A DNA stretch of 64,000 bases, taken from NCBI RefSeq assembly GCF_002872075.1, contig NZ_PGGU01000016.1:484466-548465 (forward strand), written 5' to 3'. Source of the stretch: Microbacterium aurantiacum. GTDB taxonomy: Bacteria; Actinomycetota; Actinomycetes; Actinomycetales; Microbacteriaceae. Below are positions 1-9,066 of the stretch, one piece after another. Within the stretch, counting starts at the first letter, position 1; each line of letters opens with the position of its first letter. Under the pieces are notes generated by a model. The model was not told where the DNA came from. It saw nothing but the letters and a program-made list of their open reading frames with translations, and did no database searches. Both the position numbers and the translations under genes were made by a program.

Positions 1-198
1 TCGGCGGCCGCCGTGCTGATGCCCCTCGCCGGTGAGATCCATGAGCACTGGCCCGATCTCGAGCGAGCTGTCGAGATCCGTCCGGGGTTCGAACCGACAG
101 CCGCTGCACGAGACACCACGTCCGGCGTGGTGTCTCGTGCGGACCATGTCGCTTCGCCAGATCCGGAGCCACTGTACGAACCGAAGGACCCCGCATGA
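1..198 (+). CDS. C-terminal end of an unidentified gene (partial)
   Basis: An open frame enters from the left edge and stops at TGA 196-198, giving about 65 residues. The stop overlaps the ATG of the aldolase at 195 (ATGA arrangement), so the two genes are probably translationally coupled. The tail is acidic and proline-rich with no motif I recognise. Position upstream of a ketose-bisphosphate aldolase and a DeoR regulator suggests a sugar or sugar-phosphate enzyme such as a kinase or isomerase, but that is only context. Confidence 0.55.
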   Translation, partial: SAAAVLMPLAGEIHEHWPDLERAVEIRPGFEPTAAARDTTSGVVSRADHVASPDPEPLYEPKDPA

Positions 199-1049
199 CC
201 CTGGTCTCCGCCCGCGAACTCGTCTCCGCCGCGGCCGTCGCCGGCACCGGCATCGGCGCGTTCAACGTGATCCACCTCGAGACCGCCGAAGCGCTGGTCC
301 ACGCGTCGGAGCGCGCGCAGCTGCCGGTGATCCTGCAGATCTCGCAGAACTGCGCCGACTACCACGGGGGCTTCGAGCCGATCGCGCTCGCCACCCTCGC
401 GGTCGCCCGGCGGGCGACGACCCCGGTCGCCGTGCACCTCGATCACGCCGAGCATCCGGAACTCGTGGCCGAGGCGATCGACCTCGGTTTCGGCTCGGTG
501 ATGTTCGACGGCGGGGCCCTGCCGTACGAGGACAACGTCGCCTTGACCGCCGCGGTCGCGAAGCGGGCCCACGCCGCCGGCGTCTACATCGAGGGCGAGC
601 TGGGAGAGGTCGGCGGCAAGGACGGCGCCCACGCGCCGGGGGTGCGCACCGACCCGGACGAGGCGCGTGCCTTCGTGGCGGCGACCGGCGTCGACGCCCT
701 CGCGGTGGCGGTCGGCTCGTCGCACGCGATGACTGCCAGGACGGCTTCCCTCGACCTCGACCTGATCGCCCGTCTGCGTGCTGCACTGCCGGTTCCCCTG
801 GTGCTCCACGGCTCGTCGGGAGTGTCGGATGCCGTGATCGCCGACGCCGTGCGCGCCGGGATGACGAAGATCAACGTGTCCACGCATCTGAACGGATTCT
901 TCACGAGCGCGATCAGAGAACGGCTCGCCGCCGACGAGCGGCTCGTCGACTCGCGCAAGTACCTCGCACCCGCCCGCGAGGCGCTGGCGGGTGAGGCGGC
1001 CCGTATGCTCAGACTGTTCGCCCTGCAGGACGCCGGAGCCGCATCATGA
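195..1049 (+). CDS. class II ketose-bisphosphate aldolase (fructose/tagatose-bisphosphate type)
   Basis: 284 aa, the usual length of the KbaY/GatY/FbaA family, which cleaves ketose 1,6-bisphosphates to dihydroxyacetone phosphate and an aldehyde in the cytoplasm using zinc. Family landmarks are visible: HLDHAEH (81-87) with metal-binding histidines, SVMFDGG (101-107), the glutamate-rich loop EGELGEVGG (133-141), VGSSHAM (173-179), LHGSSGVSD (204-212) and TKINVST (224-230). GAAGGA at 183-188 is a good ribosome binding site. It overlaps the preceding gene by 4 nt and is followed by a DeoR regulator, the usual layout of a sugar-catabolic operon. The exact substrate (tagatose, fructose or a deoxy-sulfo sugar) cannot be told from the sequence alone. 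Confidence 0.9.
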   Translation: MTLVSARELVSAAAVAGTGIGAFNVIHLETAEALVHASERAQLPVILQISQNCADYHGGFEPIALATLAVARRATTPVAVHLDHAEHPELVAEAIDLGFGSVMFDGGALPYEDNVALTAAVAKRAHAAGVYIEGELGEVGGKDGAHAPGVRTDPDEARAFVAATGVDALAVAVGSSHAMTARTASLDLDLIARLRAALPVPLVLHGSSGVSDAVIADAVRAGMTKINVSTHLNGFFTSAIRERLAADERLVDSRKYLAPAREALAGEAARMLRLFALQDAGAAS

Positions 1050-1083
1050 TCCGCCCTGCACACGAGATCTCTGGAGCACCGGC

Positions 1084-1860
1084 ATGAAGCGCGCAGCGCG
1101 CCTGAACGCGATCCTCGACCTGCTCGCGGCGACCGGCGAGGTCAGCGTCGACGAGCTCGTCGAGCGCTTCGACGCGTCACCGGCGACGACTCGGCGAGAC
1201 CTCGACAGCCTCGCCGAGCAGCGCCTGCTCACCCGCACGCACGGCGGAGCGGTGGCGCAGACCGTCGCCTACGAACTGCCGATCCGGTACAAGAGCCACC
1301 TGCGCACGCAGGAGAAGGAGAGCATCGCGCAGGCCGCGGCCGCCCTCGTCGCACCCGGCACCGTCGTCGGCCTCTCCGGCGGCACGACCACGACGGCGAT
1401 CGCGGCGGCGCTCGCCGCGAGAGACGACCTCGCCGCGCAGGGGATCACGGTGGTGACGAACGCGGTGAACATCGCCGCGCAACTCGCCACCCGCCCCGAC
1501 ATCAAGGTCGTCGTCACCGGCGGAGTCATCCACTCGCGCAGCTACGAGCTCGTCGGCCCGTTCGTCGAGCAGTTGCTGCGCGGTGTACGCCTCGACATCG
1601 CGTTCATCGGCGTCAACGGATTGGATGCCGAGGGCGGCGCGACGACGCACGACGAACGCGAGGCCGCAGTGAACCGGCTGATGGCCGAGCGCGCCAGCCG
1701 CGTCGTGGTCGTCACGGACGGAAGCAAGCTCGGCATCACCGCCTTCGCCGCTGTCGGCGGGGTGGACCTGTTCCCGACCGTGTTCACGGATGCCGGAGCG
1801 GATGCCGAGGAGGTCGCGACGCTGCGCGCCGCCGGCTACGAGGTGCTGCTCGCGGGGTAG
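1084..1860 (+). CDS. DeoR-family transcriptional regulator
   Basis: 258 aa from ATG 1084, chosen because GGAG at 1073-1076 precedes it and the N-terminus then begins with the canonical DeoR helix-turn-helix (about residues 3-58, ending in the hallmark TRTHGGAV). The rest is the DeoR sensor domain with the sugar-phosphate binding loop LSGGTTTTAIA. An upstream in-frame extension to 991 overlaps the aldolase and is rejected. DeoR proteins usually repress adjacent sugar operons and are induced by phosphorylated sugars; here the aldolase 34 nt upstream is the obvious target. Confidence 0.92.
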   Translation: MKRAARLNAILDLLAATGEVSVDELVERFDASPATTRRDLDSLAEQRLLTRTHGGAVAQTVAYELPIRYKSHLRTQEKESIAQAAAALVAPGTVVGLSGGTTTTAIAAALAARDDLAAQGITVVTNAVNIAAQLATRPDIKVVVTGGVIHSRSYELVGPFVEQLLRGVRLDIAFIGVNGLDAEGGATTHDEREAAVNRLMAERASRVVVVTDGSKLGITAFAAVGGVDLFPTVFTDAGADAEEVATLRAAGYEVLLAG

Positions 1861-1934
1861 CCGCTCGCCGCGGAACGCCACGGTGCCCCGGGATGGCAAT
1901 ACTCTGGCTACGGGGTTCGGGGAAGGGGGCGATC

Positions 1935-4463
1935 GTGACGATCGACGTGCCGGAAGGCGGGGGCAGGCCGCATCTCTCGGCAGCCGCGCTGGATCGGCCG
2001 AGGATTCACGCGCTCTTCGACACCGCGGCACAGCTCACCGTCGTTCGCGCGGTGCACGGTGCCGGCAAGACCACGGCCATCGCCGCGTGGGATCGGCGCC
2101 GTGACGGCGACGCGATGTGGATTCGTGCAGGCGCCCGCGACACCGGCGCCTCGGATCTGGCCGCGCGCATATCGCGGCGGATGGCCGGGGCCGGCATCCG
2201 CTCGGGTGCCGCCGTTGACACCGGCGAAGGAACCTGGCCCGCCCTCTCCGAGCTACTGGCTAACTCGCCCGCCCGTGTGATCGTCCTCGACGATGCCGGC
2301 GGGGTCTCGCCGCGCGATGCGCAGGAACTCGTGAGAGCTCTCGTGCACGCACCGCACATCAGGCTCGTCGTCGCCGCCGATCGGGTGACGTTCTTCGAGA
2401 GCCCCGCCGCTGCGCTGTATGTCGACAGGACGATCATCGGTCCGGACGACCTGATGTTCGATCTCGGGGAGATCGCGCGTTTCCTCGAGGTGGACCACGG
2501 CGCGGCTGAACGTCTGCATCGTGCGACCGGCGGACTGCCGGTGGCCCTCCGCGCGATCGCCGAGTCGCACCGCCCGAAGCAGCGGATCGCGTTCACCCCC
2601 GCCGCGATGGACGTCGTTGACGACTATCTCCATCTGCAGTTCGCTGAGGCCGCCCGCGACGATGGATTCCTGGCTGCACTGGCGCGGATGAGCACCGACG
2701 ACGCCATCGATCACGGCACGTCCGTGGCGCTCAGCAGCGATCCGCGCGGCGAGGCGATTCTCGATGAGGCGGCCTCCCTCGGGTTCGGCACCTGGTCCGA
2801 TGCCGGCCTGTTCTCCTTCGCGCCCCCGCTCCGTTCGTTCCTGCAGCACGAGATGCGCCGCTCGTTCTCGACGGAATTGCCGGAGTTGCGCTCGACGGCA
2901 GCGCGGGAGGCACTACGGCGAGGTGCCCCTCACGACGCTCTGCGGCTCGCCGTCGATGCGGACGACCTCGCGCTGGCGGCGCACGTCGTGCTCGTCGGCT
3001 GGTACGAGTTGCTCGAGCGGCATGGTCGAGCGGTGATCGAGACGCTGGGGTCGTTGCCATCGGCGCGACTCAAGGATCAGCCTCTGCTCGTGATGCTGCT
3101 GGCGATCTGCTACTTGGGCACGAAGGTGAGGCGCCTGCGGGGCCTGCAGCTGCTCCGGGCCGCGATCGCGTCAGCGGACTCGCCGCGGGGTGCCGTCTCC
3201 ACCTTGGAGCGCCTGTACATCTGGACGGCGCAGAGCGTCGCTCTGCGGCTCGTCGGCTGGAACCGACGATCCAGCGAGGTCGCCGTGCGGGCGCTGAGAC
3301 TCCTCACCGAGATGCCCGAGAGCGACTGGGAGCCCTACCGGAACGCGATCCCGCGGGTCTGCACGCAGCTGGGGCTCTGCCTTTTCTACGCAGGGCACGT
3401 ACGGTCCGCGATCGAGGCGTGGGCGTTCGCCGCTGCTCTCGCGTCCGCACGCAACTCGCCGAGCGCTTTCCACAGCGTGGCCCTGATCGCCGGCGCGCAC
3501 GCACTCGACGGGAACATGCCCGAGGCGGAGCAGTACGCACGAATCATCCGCGAGGGCGACTGGGACGCGCGGCTCCTGAACGGTTATCAAGGCACCTTCT
3601 ACCGCGTCGCTGAAGCGCTTCTCGCGCTCGAAGACGGAGATGTCGCGGCGGCGTCGGCACACGTGAGCGCTTTCGATCCGCACCGCGAGACCAGCGAGCA
3701 TTGGCTGGTCATGGCCTCGGTCGAGACGCGGGTGCTTCTGGAGGGGCATGCTCCGGAGGCCGGGCTCGAACGGCTGGAGTCCCTCGTCGCCGCACGAGGG
3801 AAGGAGGCGTCGCGGACCGTGGCTAGGCAGCGATTGGCTGCCTCCCGCATCCACCTGCATCTCGCACGCGGTTCCGACGCCCGGGCGAAGCACATCTGGG
3901 AACAGGATGCTGCCGGCGACGGCTACGAGAGCGTCGTGCTGGCGGCCCGTATCGCTCTGGCGGACGGTCGCCCGTTCGATGCCCTGCGCCTGCTCTCGCG
4001 CACGGATTCCGTGGCACCGAATGCGCGGCTGCGCGCCGAGGCCGCTGCCATCACGGCGGCGGCGACGATCAGGACAGCAGGACCCGACGCGGCATCGCGG
4101 CCCCTGCGTGTGCTCGACGCCGTGCTCGACGACCGACGGCTCCGCACACCGCTCACGTATCTTCCGCCGGACGACCTGATCGCAGTCGGCGAGTTGCTCG
4201 GCACGCGCGAAGGCGGGACCGCGCCCGAGTCGAGCATCTTTCCGCCGCGCCGTCGGCGTCCCCGTCTCTCGGGGCGTGAGCGTGTGGTTCTCCGAGCCCT
4301 GCACTCCAGCGAACCGCTCCCGGGCATCGCCGATGAGCTCGGCGTCTCGGTGAACACGATCAAGACGCAGCTGCGCAGCCTCTACCGGAAGCTCGACGTG
4401 CCGGATCGGGCCTCCGCGATCTCCCGCAGCCACGAACTGCGACTTCTCGACAGCGACGGCTGA
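1935..4463 (+). CDS. large ATP-binding LuxR-family regulator (MalT/LAL-like)
   Basis: 842 aa from GTG 1935, preceded by a strong GGAAGGGGG at 1921-1929; an ATG 42 nt upstream lacks a ribosome binding site. The N-terminus carries a Walker A loop, VHGAGKTTA (about 40-48), followed by an NTPase (STAND-like) region, a long alpha-helical repeat middle, and a C-terminal LuxR helix-turn-helix (about 775-835) with GVSVNTIKTQLRSLYRKL. Such proteins are ATP-dependent transcription activators responding to inducers, MalT being the model. It ends 4 nt before the convergent membrane-protein gene. No target is evident nearby. Confidence 0.85.
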   Translation: MTIDVPEGGGRPHLSAAALDRPRIHALFDTAAQLTVVRAVHGAGKTTAIAAWDRRRDGDAMWIRAGARDTGASDLAARISRRMAGAGIRSGAAVDTGEGTWPALSELLANSPARVIVLDDAGGVSPRDAQELVRALVHAPHIRLVVAADRVTFFESPAAALYVDRTIIGPDDLMFDLGEIARFLEVDHGAAERLHRATGGLPVALRAIAESHRPKQRIAFTPAAMDVVDDYLHLQFAEAARDDGFLAALARMSTDDAIDHGTSVALSSDPRGEAILDEAASLGFGTWSDAGLFSFAPPLRSFLQHEMRRSFSTELPELRSTAAREALRRGAPHDALRLAVDADDLALAAHVVLVGWYELLERHGRAVIETLGSLPSARLKDQPLLVMLLAICYLGTKVRRLRGLQLLRAAIASADSPRGAVSTLERLYIWTAQSVALRLVGWNRRSSEVAVRALRLLTEMPESDWEPYRNAIPRVCTQLGLCLFYAGHVRSAIEAWAFAAALASARNSPSAFHSVALIAGAHALDGNMPEAEQYARIIREGDWDARLLNGYQGTFYRVAEALLALEDGDVAAASAHVSAFDPHRETSEHWLVMASVETRVLLEGHAPEAGLERLESLVAARGKEASRTVARQRLAASRIHLHLARGSDARAKHIWEQDAAGDGYESVVLAARIALADGRPFDALRLLSRTDSVAPNARLRAEAAAITAAATIRTAGPDAASRPLRVLDAVLDDRRLRTPLTYLPPDDLIAVGELLGTREGGTAPESSIFPPRRRRPRLSGRERVVLRALHSSEPLPGIADELGVSVNTIKTQLRSLYRKLDVPDRASAISRSHELRLLDSDG

Positions 4464-4467
4464 GCGC

Positions 4468-5013
4468 CTAGCGGCCGACGCCGGCCCTTCGCAGCATCCG
4501 CGCGATCGTGCTCACGAGCACGGCCACCACGCTCTCCCCGATCAGTCTTCCGGCCAGGGTCGCCGTCAGCACGAAGGGCGTGAGGTGCTCGGGAGAGAAC
4601 GCCGCCAACGAGATCGCGAACAGAGCCACCGCCACGGCAGCGGCGCCGACGGTGAGACGGCGCGTCGACACCGGACCCTTCCACGTCACGAGATCGAAGA
4701 CGATGCCGGCTGTCAGCAGCGGTACCGCTGACAGCAGGCCGATGGGTGAGAAGGCGACGACCATGATCGCCGTGATTCCGGCGGTGATCGTCGCAGTGCC
4801 TGTGGCGCGGGTCAGGATGCGGGCGAGCAGAGGCATCGCCGTGTTGGCCGAGGCGAGGAGCGCATAGAGGGGCGGCGCCGCCGGGGCGGCGGCAGCCAGC
4901 ACCGGGAGCAGCGCCAAGAACATGCCGGTCTGCACTGCGGCGAGAGCCGCCGAGACGAGAAGCGCCCTCGTCGGGGTGGATGCCGCGAGGGCGGGGCGAG
5001 GGGCGGCGGACAC
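4468..5013 (-). CDS. multi-pass membrane protein, possibly ECF transporter S component-like
   Basis: 181 aa from GTG 5013, which lies 6 nt after TAAGCT (-10-like; 5025-5020 on the minus strand), the leaderless arrangement seen repeatedly here. About five hydrophobic segments with short loops and a basic C-terminus. Length, helix count and small-residue-rich helices resemble substrate-binding S components of energy-coupling-factor vitamin or metal transporters, but there is no neighbouring ECF ATPase, so the substrate and even the assignment are uncertain. Confidence 0.65.
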   Translation of the reverse strand: MSAAPRPALAASTPTRALLVSAALAAVQTGMFLALLPVLAAAAPAAPPLYALLASANTAMPLLARILTRATGTATITAGITAIMVVAFSPIGLLSAVPLLTAGIVFDLVTWKGPVSTRRLTVGAAAVAVALFAISLAAFSPEHLTPFVLTATLAGRLIGESVVAVLVSTIARMLRRAGVGR

Positions 5014-5307
5014 CCGTCGAGCTTACGGCGGCGTGCGGGGTGAAGGTCCGGGGTGAGGAAAACGCGGGGGGCGGGAGCGGCGATCCCGTCCGCCATAGGC
5101 TCATCGCGCCCGGTCGGTCGTCCGCCATGCCGTGGCAGATCCCCGATGTCGATGGCGACACGACACCGTGCCCGAACGCGAGCACGACACGTCATCACAG
5201 TCCGCGAGCTGCGCGCAGAACGTCGCGCGGCCCGTGGGCCGGTCCTCGTCGTGCCGTTTCCCGTGAGGACACATCCTGATGCCTCGCCCCGAACAAGAAA
5301 GTCACAC

Positions 5308-5919
5308 GTGAACGAGCACTCCCCCTTTGCATCCACGTCGATCTCCACGCCGACGCGCCGCACGCTGATCAAGGCGGCCGCATGGTCGGTGCCGGTGATC
5401 GCGGTGGCCGTCGCGACGCCGCTCGCCGCGGCGAGCGGCGCCGAGCCGCAGCCGGCGCCCGGTGGCGGTCTCTCCGTGTGGCAGGGCGGCACCTCGGTGC
5501 AGACGTGGACGCTGACGCAGCCGAACCGCGTGCAGCTCAACTCCGGCCAGAACGTCGGCTTCGAGTCCTTCAACCCGGACACCGGCGATGCACAGCCCGC
5601 GGGCACCTTCCGCTCCGGCGTGGTGACCGTGACGATCCAGTGGGGCGCAGGCAACGGCGTCGCCGACCCGACGAGCTACCGGCTCGAGGAGCGCACCCTC
5701 AACGGCTGGGTGCGGGTCGGCCCCGCCCCGGCTGAGACCACGAGCGGATCGGTGCAGTACACCTACGTCGGCATCCTCAACGGAGCGGCGAACATCGTCC
5801 CGCTGCCCGTCGTCTGGCTCTACCCGTCTGCGGGTGGTGCGCTGACCCCGACCTACGTGAACACCTCGCTCTCCTCGGAGTTCCTGAGCGAGAAGACCTC
5901 CGGCTCGCGCGTGCCGTAA
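5308..5919 (+). CDS. Tat-signal exported protein of unknown function
   Basis: 203 aa from GTG 5308. The N-terminus has a twin-arginine export signal (TRRTLIKAAAWSVPV, about residues 14-28) followed by a hydrophobic stretch and an AAASG cleavage-like region. The mature part of about 160 residues is rich in T, G, V and N, consistent with a beta-sheet extracellular domain. I recognise no enzyme motif. A longer upstream in-frame extension to 5053 looks non-coding (arginine-rich, no ribosome binding site). It is monocistronic and ends just before a strong hairpin terminator. Confidence 0.7.
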   Translation: MNEHSPFASTSISTPTRRTLIKAAAWSVPVIAVAVATPLAAASGAEPQPAPGGGLSVWQGGTSVQTWTLTQPNRVQLNSGQNVGFESFNPDTGDAQPAGTFRSGVVTVTIQWGAGNGVADPTSYRLEERTLNGWVRVGPAPAETTSGSVQYTYVGILNGAANIVPLPVVWLYPSAGGALTPTYVNTSLSSEFLSEKTSGSRVP

Positions 5920-5940
5920 ACCGCACAGGCGTCACGCAAG

Positions 5941-5972
5941 GAAGGAACCCCCGGATCATCGGGGGTTCCTTC
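5941..5972. terminator. bidirectional rho-independent terminator
   Basis: Perfect 13-bp stem (GAAGGAACCCCCG, 5941-5953, with 5960-5972) and a 6-nt loop GATCAT, followed by TTTC. It lies between the Tat-exported protein and the convergent MerR gene and can serve both. Confidence 0.85.
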
Positions 5973-6113
5973 TTTCGCGTTCGGGCGGCGCGCCGGGCGG
6001 GACGGTGCGTTCTGCAGGACGATGTCACAGTTGTCGGAGCATCCGACGGCGTGTCGCCCGATAGGTGTGCATCCGTCCTGCAGATGGCACGCGCTCGGGA
6101 GCGGATGCCGACG

Positions 6114-6914
6114 TCAGGGACGTGCGACCGGCTGCTGCAGCTCGGTGACCCAATCGGACTGGTCCTCCGACACCGCCCGCACGTAGAGCTCACGGCACGG
6201 CCCGTTCGGCACGTAACCGCGAGCGAGGATCTCGGCGTGCACGGCGTCCCAGCTCTCCCGGATGCGGTCCATCGCCCCGAGATGCACGCCGCAGATCGCG
6301 ACCTCCACGGCAGGGAGGTCGACGATGCCGAAACCCTCTCGCCGATCGCCGTTGTAGGCGTAGCCGGCGGTGATCTCCATGCCGTCGTCGGTCAGGCGGT
6401 ACTGGGCGATCGGAGTGGACAGCGCTCCGCACTCGTCGCCGAGTACGTCTTCAATGCTCGCGAACAGCGGCCCGACGGCGTCTCCGACTTCTGCGTGCGC
6501 GACGGATGCCGTGTGCGCGGCGAGCCGCACCGCCGGCAGCGGCTTCTGGATGATCTCGATGGGTGACATGCGTTTCTCCTTCTCGATGAGGTGGAGCCTG
6601 CGTTCCACGTCGACGAGCCGGTTCGCTGCGACCCGGTGCTCCTCCTCGACCTCCGCCTGGCGGACGCGCAGCAGCACCGCGATCCGGTCGGCGTCGATCC
6701 CCTGCTCGAGGATCAGCGCGATGTCATCGAGGCCGAAGCCCAGATGGCGCAGCGCGACGATCCGGTGCAGCCGTTCCAGCTGCGAGGGGTCGTAGGAGCG
6801 ATAGCCGGTGAACTCGTCGACATGGTCGGGAACGAGCAGCCCGGCGGTGTCCCAGTGCCGAAGCATCCGATGGGTCACCTGGCCGATCTGCGCGAAGGCT
6901 CCGATTGACAACAT
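6114..6914 (-). CDS. MerR-family regulator with GyrI-like effector-binding domain
   Basis: 266 aa. The first 70 residues are a MerR winged helix (start MLSIGAFAQIGQVTHRMLRHW) including the wing pattern GYRSYDPSQLERL; a helical dimerisation stretch follows (about 75-110) and the last 150 residues match the GyrI/AraC effector-binding fold seen in BmrR-type multidrug regulators. It therefore probably senses small amphipathic molecules. A TTGACA lies upstream at 6951-6946 (minus strand), but no clear -10 partner. No efflux pump is adjacent on the same strand; the ABC operon upstream has its own GntR regulator. Confidence 0.88.
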   Translation of the reverse strand: MLSIGAFAQIGQVTHRMLRHWDTAGLLVPDHVDEFTGYRSYDPSQLERLHRIVALRHLGFGLDDIALILEQGIDADRIAVLLRVRQAEVEEEHRVAANRLVDVERRLHLIEKEKRMSPIEIIQKPLPAVRLAAHTASVAHAEVGDAVGPLFASIEDVLGDECGALSTPIAQYRLTDDGMEITAGYAYNGDRREGFGIVDLPAVEVAICGVHLGAMDRIRESWDAVHAEILARGYVPNGPCRELYVRAVSEDQSDWVTELQQPVARP

Positions 6915-6983
6915 GTCTCAGTTCTCCCGCCTTCCACAGTGTCAGTGTCAAGTCTCCCGCAGGCCACGTATCTCGCGAGCCCC

Positions 6984-7080
6984 GTTCACAACTCCTCAGA
7001 AACGCGACGGATGCTCCGGGCGATCTGCGCGGTGATGCGCAGTTCTCGCCCGGAGCATCCGAAATTGAGGAGTTGTGAAC
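6984..7080. repeat. 97-nt palindromic element with nested stems (intergenic copy)
   Basis: Three nested perfect stems: outer 15 bp (GTTCACAACTCCTCA, 6984-6998, with 7066-7080), middle 16 bp (CGGATGCTCCGGGCGA, 7008-7023, with 7046-7061) and inner 6 bp (7025-7030 with 7037-7042) closing a 6-nt loop. It lies just downstream of the ABC permease stop (7090) and may act as terminator or mRNA stabiliser, but its outer arms share 12 terminal bases with the element at 11231-11316 inside a gene, which points to a repeat family. Confidence 0.85.
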
Positions 7081-7089
7081 AGCCCCCGC

Positions 7090-7776
7090 CTAGGGGATCG
7101 CCCTCCGGAAGGCGAGGAACGAGATCCCGGCCATGATCGCGATCGCCACGAGTCCCCAGAGCGCGAGGCCCAGGGCGCCCAGATCGAGGATGCCGGTCCA
7201 CACGGTTCCCCAGAGCTCGAGCTTGGTGGTGAGGTACACCAGCCCGACCAGGATCAGCCCGAGCCCCAGCCCGATGAGGGTGAGCACCATCGTTCCCCAG
7301 CTCTTGTAGATCGTCGCGCAGGTGAATCCGATGATGAAGATGAACAGGGCCAGGGTGGCGTACACGAATCCAGCCGCGAGCGGCCCCGCTTCCCAGACCC
7401 ACGGCAGGTGGAAGAACCACCCGTTGACGCCCCAGCCGTTGGTCGCCAGTTCGATCAGGCCGCCGACGATGAAGATCGCACCGAGGATCGCGCTGGTGAG
7501 CGCCGCGGTGATCAGCGTGCCGAGGTAGAACTCCCGGCGGGTGATGCTCAGCGCCTGCGAGAACGGGAACGTCATCGTCAGGGCTTGGATGCCGACGAAC
7601 AGGAAGTACCAGAGCGGAGCCTGGCTGCCGCCGCCGTACTTGGGCTCGTCGATCGGGATCATCGCGGAGATGAGGATCGAGATGAGCAGCGAGCCGCCGA
7701 CGATCATCAGCGGAACCCAGATGTACGTCTGCTTGTTGATGAGCTGCAGGCGGATGACTTTCAGAGTGCGAAGCAT
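7090..7776 (-). CDS. ABC transporter permease (YtrC/D or ABC-2 type)
   Basis: 228 aa with six hydrophobic segments (about 20-40, 60-78, 88-110, 128-150, 160-185, 195-218). It is the membrane partner of the ATPase encoded immediately upstream, whose stop codon touches this ATG at 7776. Third gene of the gntR-ATPase-permease operon. Such YtrA-controlled exporters are linked in Gram-positive bacteria to cell-wall antibiotic stress, although the substrate is not visible. Protein ends FLAFRRAIP just before the palindromic element. Confidence 0.85.
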   Translation of the reverse strand: MLRTLKVIRLQLINKQTYIWVPLMIVGGSLLISILISAMIPIDEPKYGGGSQAPLWYFLFVGIQALTMTFPFSQALSITRREFYLGTLITAALTSAILGAIFIVGGLIELATNGWGVNGWFFHLPWVWEAGPLAAGFVYATLALFIFIIGFTCATIYKSWGTMVLTLIGLGLGLILVGLVYLTTKLELWGTVWTGILDLGALGLALWGLVAIAIMAGISFLAFRRAIP

Positions 7777-8669
7777 CAGCGGACCCCCTCGGAGATGGTC
7801 GCGCCCGACTGGGTCAGGCGCACGATCAGTTGCTGGAGCGAGACGGGCGCGAGGTCGAGACCTTCATCGCTCACCGCGGCTCGTTCTTCGGCGGACAGCG
7901 CGCCGAGGACGGTGACGGATGCCACCCGGCCGAGCGCTTCACGGTGCAGCACCTCGCGGCCGGCCGACCAGGCGTCGACCTTCGCGGCTTCGCCGACGAT
8001 CGTGACGGCGCGGTCGCGCACGGCATCCGTGTCCTCGTCGAGGATGATGCGTCCGTTGTCGATGACGATCACCTTCTCGATGAGGTTGGAGACCTCGTCG
8101 ATCAGGTGCGACGACAGGATGATGGTGCGCGGATACTCAGAGTAGTCCGCGAGCAGGCGGTCATAGAAGATCTGCCGGGCGACCGCGTCGAGGCCGAGGT
8201 ACGGCTCGTCGAAGAAGGTGATCTCGGCCCGCGATGCGAGGCCGATGATCACGCCGACGGCGGAGAGCTGCCCTCGAGAGAGCTTCTTGATCCGCTGCTT
8301 CATCGGCAACTGGAAGTCCTCGATGAGCTGGTCGGCGAAGTCCTGGTCCCAGTTCGGGAAGAACAAAGCGGCCGAGCCGATCGCCACCTTCGGAGTCGCG
8401 TCCTCGGGGTACTTCTGGCTCTCGCGCACGAAGCAGAGCCGGCTCAGCACGTGCGTGTTCTCGTACGGGTGCTGACCGAACACCTTCACCGATCCGGAGC
8501 TGGCGAAGTTCTGCGCCGTGAGGATCGACATCAGCGTCGTCTTGCCGGCGCCGTTGCGGCCGAGGAGGCCGTAGATCGCACCGCCCTCGACGGTGAGCGA
8601 GACGTTGTCGAGCGCGCGCTTGTCCTTGTATCGCTTGGTGAGGTTCTGCACCTCGATGACGGTGGTCAT
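7776..8669 (-). CDS. ABC transporter ATP-binding protein (YtrB-like)
   Basis: 297 aa. Walker A GRNGAGKTT (about 38-46), signature-like LSRGQLSAV, and Walker B ITFFDEPYLGLD are all present, followed by the switch histidine region SSHLIDE. The signature motif is LSRGQ instead of LSGGQ, as is usual in the YtrB/NatA group. The C-terminal 80 residues resemble the regulatory tail of ABC-2 exporters. Its start overlaps the GntR stop by 4 nt and its end overlaps the permease start by 1 nt, so all three are co-translated. Confidence 0.92.
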   Translation of the reverse strand: MTTVIEVQNLTKRYKDKRALDNVSLTVEGGAIYGLLGRNGAGKTTLMSILTAQNFASSGSVKVFGQHPYENTHVLSRLCFVRESQKYPEDATPKVAIGSAALFFPNWDQDFADQLIEDFQLPMKQRIKKLSRGQLSAVGVIIGLASRAEITFFDEPYLGLDAVARQIFYDRLLADYSEYPRTIILSSHLIDEVSNLIEKVIVIDNGRIILDEDTDAVRDRAVTIVGEAAKVDAWSAGREVLHREALGRVASVTVLGALSAEERAAVSDEGLDLAPVSLQQLIVRLTQSGATISEGVR

Positions 8670-9046
8670 GCGGGGTTCTTCCCTTCTGTGGTGGTGGAAC
8701 GCTCCTGCAGCAGAGTGGCGAGGTCGGAGACGTCGAGGCCGAGCGTGCGCGCTTCGGCGAGGAGCGGGTCGATGAAGCGGTCGGCGAAGGCCTCTCGCCG
8801 TTCGCCGAGCAGCAGAGTGCGTGCTCCCTCGGCGACGAACATGCCGATGCCTCGGCGCTTGTAGATCACTCCCTTGTCGGTGAGCACGGCGACTCCCTTC
8901 GCTGCGGTTGCGGGGTTGATGCGGTAGAACGCGGCGAGCTCGTTCGTCGAGGGCGCCTGGGCCTCCTCGGCGAGCGAACCGTCGAGGATCGAGTCCTCGA
9001 TCTGTTCGGCGATCTGGAGGAAGAGGGGTTTGCCTTCTTCGATCAC
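8666..9046 (-). CDS. GntR-family regulator (YtrA subfamily)
   Basis: 126 aa from GTG 9046, chosen because GGAGGA (9055-9050, minus strand) precedes it and the protein then starts at the conserved EEGKPLFLQIAEQIEDSIL; a longer frame to 9124 would run through the operator. The winged helix (about 5-75) has the GntR pattern PSTNELAAFYRINPATAAKG; the short C-terminal helical part is typical of YtrA regulators. It heads its own ABC operon and very probably represses it through the palindrome at 9067-9090. Confidence 0.9.
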   Translation of the reverse strand: MIEEGKPLFLQIAEQIEDSILDGSLAEEAQAPSTNELAAFYRINPATAAKGVAVLTDKGVIYKRRGIGMFVAEGARTLLLGERREAFADRFIDPLLAEARTLGLDVSDLATLLQERSTTTEGKNPA

Positions 9047-9066
9047 GTGTCCTCCGCGGGTTAGTG

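Noticed and set aside
3171..4433. 420-aa minus-strand frame
   Set aside because: Shadow of the LuxR-family regulator.
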